Of a stretch of DNA of 6,418 nucleotides, positions 4,657 through 6,418 are shown in pieces. This stretch comes from an uncultured Clostridia bacterium (GTDB lineage: Bacteria > Bacillota > Clostridia > Oscillospirales > Ruminococcaceae): the NCBI GenBank assembly GCA_938014855.1, contig CALLQM010000047.1, forward strand, positions 1 through 6,418. Direction: 5' to 3'. The translations under genes and the position numbers were made by a program. Each line of letters starts with the position of its first letter. The first letter of the stretch is position 1. Below the pieces are notes generated by a model. It saw only the letters and a list, made by a program, of their open reading frames with translations. It ran no database searches and was not told where the DNA came from.

Positions 4657-4690
4657 AAAATGGGAACCGTATTTGAACGGTTCCCATTTT
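4657..4690 (-). terminator. Terminator of pheT, likely bidirectional
   Basis: Arms 4657-4670 and 4677-4690 form a 14-bp perfect stem around a 6-base loop. It starts 9 bases after the pheT stop codon. On the minus strand the stem ends in TTTT followed by ACGTATATT. On the plus strand it runs into TTTTTTT, a better U-tract, so the hairpin can stop transcripts from both sides. Confidence 0.85.
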
Positions 4691-4699
4691 TTTAAAACG

Positions 4700-6418
4700 T
4701 TAAGAACGAATTTCGACTCCGATTGCTTTTAATGCTTTCAAAGCACGCTTGACTGCGGCATCTGCTTCCTCGTCGGTAAGCGTACGGTCGGGTGCACGCA
4801 GTACCAAATTGTAGGCGACGCTCTTTTTGCCGGCCTCCACTTGTGCACCGCGATAGACATCGAACAAACTAATTTCTTCCAAAACAGCTCCGGCCGCGGC
4901 AGAGATTGTTTTTTGCAGTTGTGCAACTGGGAGTTCTTCGTCACAAATCAGTGCAAGATCTCGAGTAGAAGCGGGGAATTTCGGCAGAGGACGATAACCC
5001 TTTTCCGGCGCAACGTGTTGAAACAGCTGTTCCACATCCAAACACGCGAGATAAGCACGGGTTCCGATTTCATAGTTTTCCAATACAGAAGGATGAACCT
5101 CACCGATGATACCAAGCGCGGTATCGCCAATTCGAATCTCGGCACAGCGTCCGGGATGGAAGGTCGGGTGATCGCTTTTCGCCGTAACTTCATAGTCCTC
5201 TACGCGAAGTGTATGCAGTAACGTTTCAACAATGCCTTTCAAGCTAAAGAAGTCGCAGTCTTCACCGTACATGCCCATGACAACGATCGGCTTTTCTTCC
5301 GGAAGCGGCTGATCGTTTTGCGGGATGTAAATCTTGCCCACTTCATACAGCTCTGCAGTTTTGTTGCGGTTGTTGTAATTGCGGGAAAGCACTTCCAACA
5401 TAGAGGGAATGGTGGTGGTGCGCATAACGCTGGTGTCTTCGCCCAATGGGTTGCGGATTACTACGCAGTTGCGGCAGGAACTGTCTGCCGGCAGGTTGAT
5501 TTTATCGTAATATTTTGGACTGATAAACGAATAGGTGGAGACTTCATACAGCCCCTGTGCCTGCAGTACACGTTGAATACGGCGCTCAAATTTCTGCGTT
5601 GAGGTATATTGTCCGTTTGCAATTCCTCGAATAGCGGAAACGGGGATTTTATCGTAGCCGTAAAAACGAGCGATTTCTTCCGAAATATCCGCTTTATGCT
5701 CCAAGTCATTGCGGAAAGAAGGTGTAATGACGTCGTCGCCATCAATCTTACAACCCAATCTCGTAAGAATGTGATGCATTTTTTCCACAGGCATCTCAAT
5801 GCCGATAAACCGATTGATCCAATCCGGCTCCAAAGGAATCCGGTATTCGGTATGGTCGGAGTGGTCTGCATCAATTATGCCGCCGATGACTTCGCCAGCG
5901 CCGAGCAGTTCAATCAGTTCGCACGCACGCTCTACTGCAGGAATACAGGTTTCCGGATCCAATTGTTTTTCAAAGCGAGCAGATGCTTCGGTGCGCATGC
6001 CCAGCTTTTTGGCGGTCAGCCGTACGGATGGACCGCTGAAGCAGGCGGATTCAAATACGATGGTGTTCGTATCGTCGCCAATTCCACTGAATTCACCGCC
6101 CATGACACCGGCAATAGCGGAAGGTTTCTTTTCATCTGCAATCACCAGCATATCGGATGTGAGCTTACGTTCTACACCGTCGAGTGTTTCCAATGTTTCG
6201 CCTTCGTTGGCGCGGCGGACGATGATCTTGCCGCCTTCTACATATTTATAGTCGAACGCATGCATTGGCTGGCCATATTCGAGCATGACATAGTTGGTAA
6301 TATCAACAATATTGTTGATTGGACGGACTCCAGATGCACGCAGGCGTTCACGCATCCAACGGGGCGATGGGCCGACTTTGATGTTTTTGACCATACGAGC
6401 CGCATAGCGCAGGCACAG
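4700..6418 (-). CDS. pheT: Phenylalanine--tRNA ligase beta subunit (5' end outside window)
   Basis: The visible 572 residues are the C-terminal part of the bacterial PheRS beta subunit, which with PheS forms the alpha2-beta2 enzyme charging tRNA-Phe. The frame stays open to the window edge ('LCLRYAAR' precedes the ATG at 6394), so that ATG is internal; about 220 N-terminal residues, including the tRNA-binding/EMAP-like domain, should lie outside. Visible domains are the B3/B4 editing region (about 1-180, with 'GVRPINNIVDITNYVMLEYG' and 'QPMHAFD'), B5 (about 192-258, with 'PSFRNDLEHKADISEEIAR' and 'YGYDKIP'), the synthetase-like core (about 275-465, with 'NPLGEDTSVMRTT' and 'FHPGRCAEI') and the C-terminal anticodon-binding FDX-ACB domain (about 479-572, starting 'PKFPASTRDLALI'). 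No frameshift or missing block is seen. pheS is expected further upstream. A Phe T-box leader, if present, would lie outside the window. Confidence 0.97.
   Translation of the reverse strand: MCLRYAARMVKNIKVGPSPRWMRERLRASGVRPINNIVDITNYVMLEYGQPMHAFDYKYVEGGKIIVRRANEGETLETLDGVERKLTSDMLVIADEKKPSAIAGVMGGEFSGIGDDTNTIVFESACFSGPSVRLTAKKLGMRTEASARFEKQLDPETCIPAVERACELIELLGAGEVIGGIIDADHSDHTEYRIPLEPDWINRFIGIEMPVEKMHHILTRLGCKIDGDDVITPSFRNDLEHKADISEEIARFYGYDKIPVSAIRGIANGQYTSTQKFERRIQRVLQAQGLYEVSTYSFISPKYYDKINLPADSSCRNCVVIRNPLGEDTSVMRTTTIPSMLEVLSRNYNNRNKTAELYEVGKIYIPQNDQPLPEEKPIVVMGMYGEDCDFFSLKGIVETLLHTLRVEDYEVTAKSDHPTFHPGRCAEIRIGDTALGIIGEVHPSVLENYEIGTRAYLACLDVEQLFQHVAPEKGYRPLPKFPASTRDLALICDEELPVAQLQKTISAAAGAVLEEISLFDVYRGAQVEAGKKSVAYNLVLRAPDRTLTDEEADAAVKRALKALKAIGVEIRS

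Noticed and set aside
4517..4732. 71-codon plus-strand frame across the ireB-pheT gap
   Set aside because: It overlaps the ireB start and the pheT end, crosses the terminator hairpin, has no ribosome binding site and resembles no family.
4841..6251. Several plus-strand frames of 90-150 codons opposite pheT
   Set aside because: They are shadows of a well-conserved gene, with no ribosome binding sites and no recognisable domains.
6394..6418. ATG at 6394 as the true pheT start
   Set aside because: The frame stays open to the window edge and the upstream codons (LCLRYAAR) match the conserved PheT sequence before 'VKN', so this Met is internal.
1..6418. Defence island, prophage or integrated element
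   Set aside because: All recognisable genes are housekeeping or common metabolic genes on one strand. No integrase, transposase, toxin-antitoxin or phage gene is present.

Overview
The window looks like chromosome of a low-to-mid GC Gram-positive anaerobe of class Clostridia, most like the Oscillospiraceae/Ruminococcaceae. I infer this from the IreB-family protein, the Clostridia-type TatD-associated radical SAM protein, the stand-alone ECF S component, strong AAGGAGG-type ribosome binding sites, sigma-A promoters and T-rich intrinsic terminators. All eight genes are on the minus strand, so transcription runs from high to low coordinates. I see no tRNA, rRNA, CRISPR array, insertion sequence or phage gene.

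In transcription order, the window opens inside pheT (beta subunit of phenylalanyl-tRNA synthetase, N-terminus outside the window), which ends at a 14-bp perfect hairpin. Next is ireB with its own promoter and a hairpin terminator. Only 21 bases beyond that hairpin lies a short-chain dehydrogenase of the FabG/YmfI type. It keeps the catalytic N-S-Y-K residues but lacks, in frame, about 17 residues covering the end of helix E and strand beta-5. A 151-base gap follows, with a near-consensus promoter overlaid by an almost perfect 20-bp palindrome. This promoter drives a single-domain bacteriohemerythrin with a GTG start, closed by a strong terminator.

The next gene encodes an AT-rich, 208-residue protein with four Cys-Cys pairs and a jelly-roll-like 'LVTNGG...DDVSF' layout. 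A possible sigma-K-type promoter precedes it and an intrinsic terminator follows it, so a spore-surface role is plausible but unproven. A 297-base AT-rich gap comes next. It holds that terminator, an orphan plus-strand promoter, and the promoter of the last operon with two adjacent inverted repeats beside or over its -35 region.

The last operon is tightly coupled: pyridoxal/pyridoxine kinase, an ECF transporter S component overlapping it by 14 bases, and a TatD-associated radical SAM protein whose ribosome binding site overlaps the S-component stop codon. The first two genes make a coherent vitamin B6 uptake-and-trapping unit; the role of the radical SAM protein is unknown. The most unusual items are the deleted dehydrogenase, the palindrome over the hemerythrin promoter, the Cys-pair protein and the dyads at the pdxK promoter. 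I found no convincing new multi-gene system.
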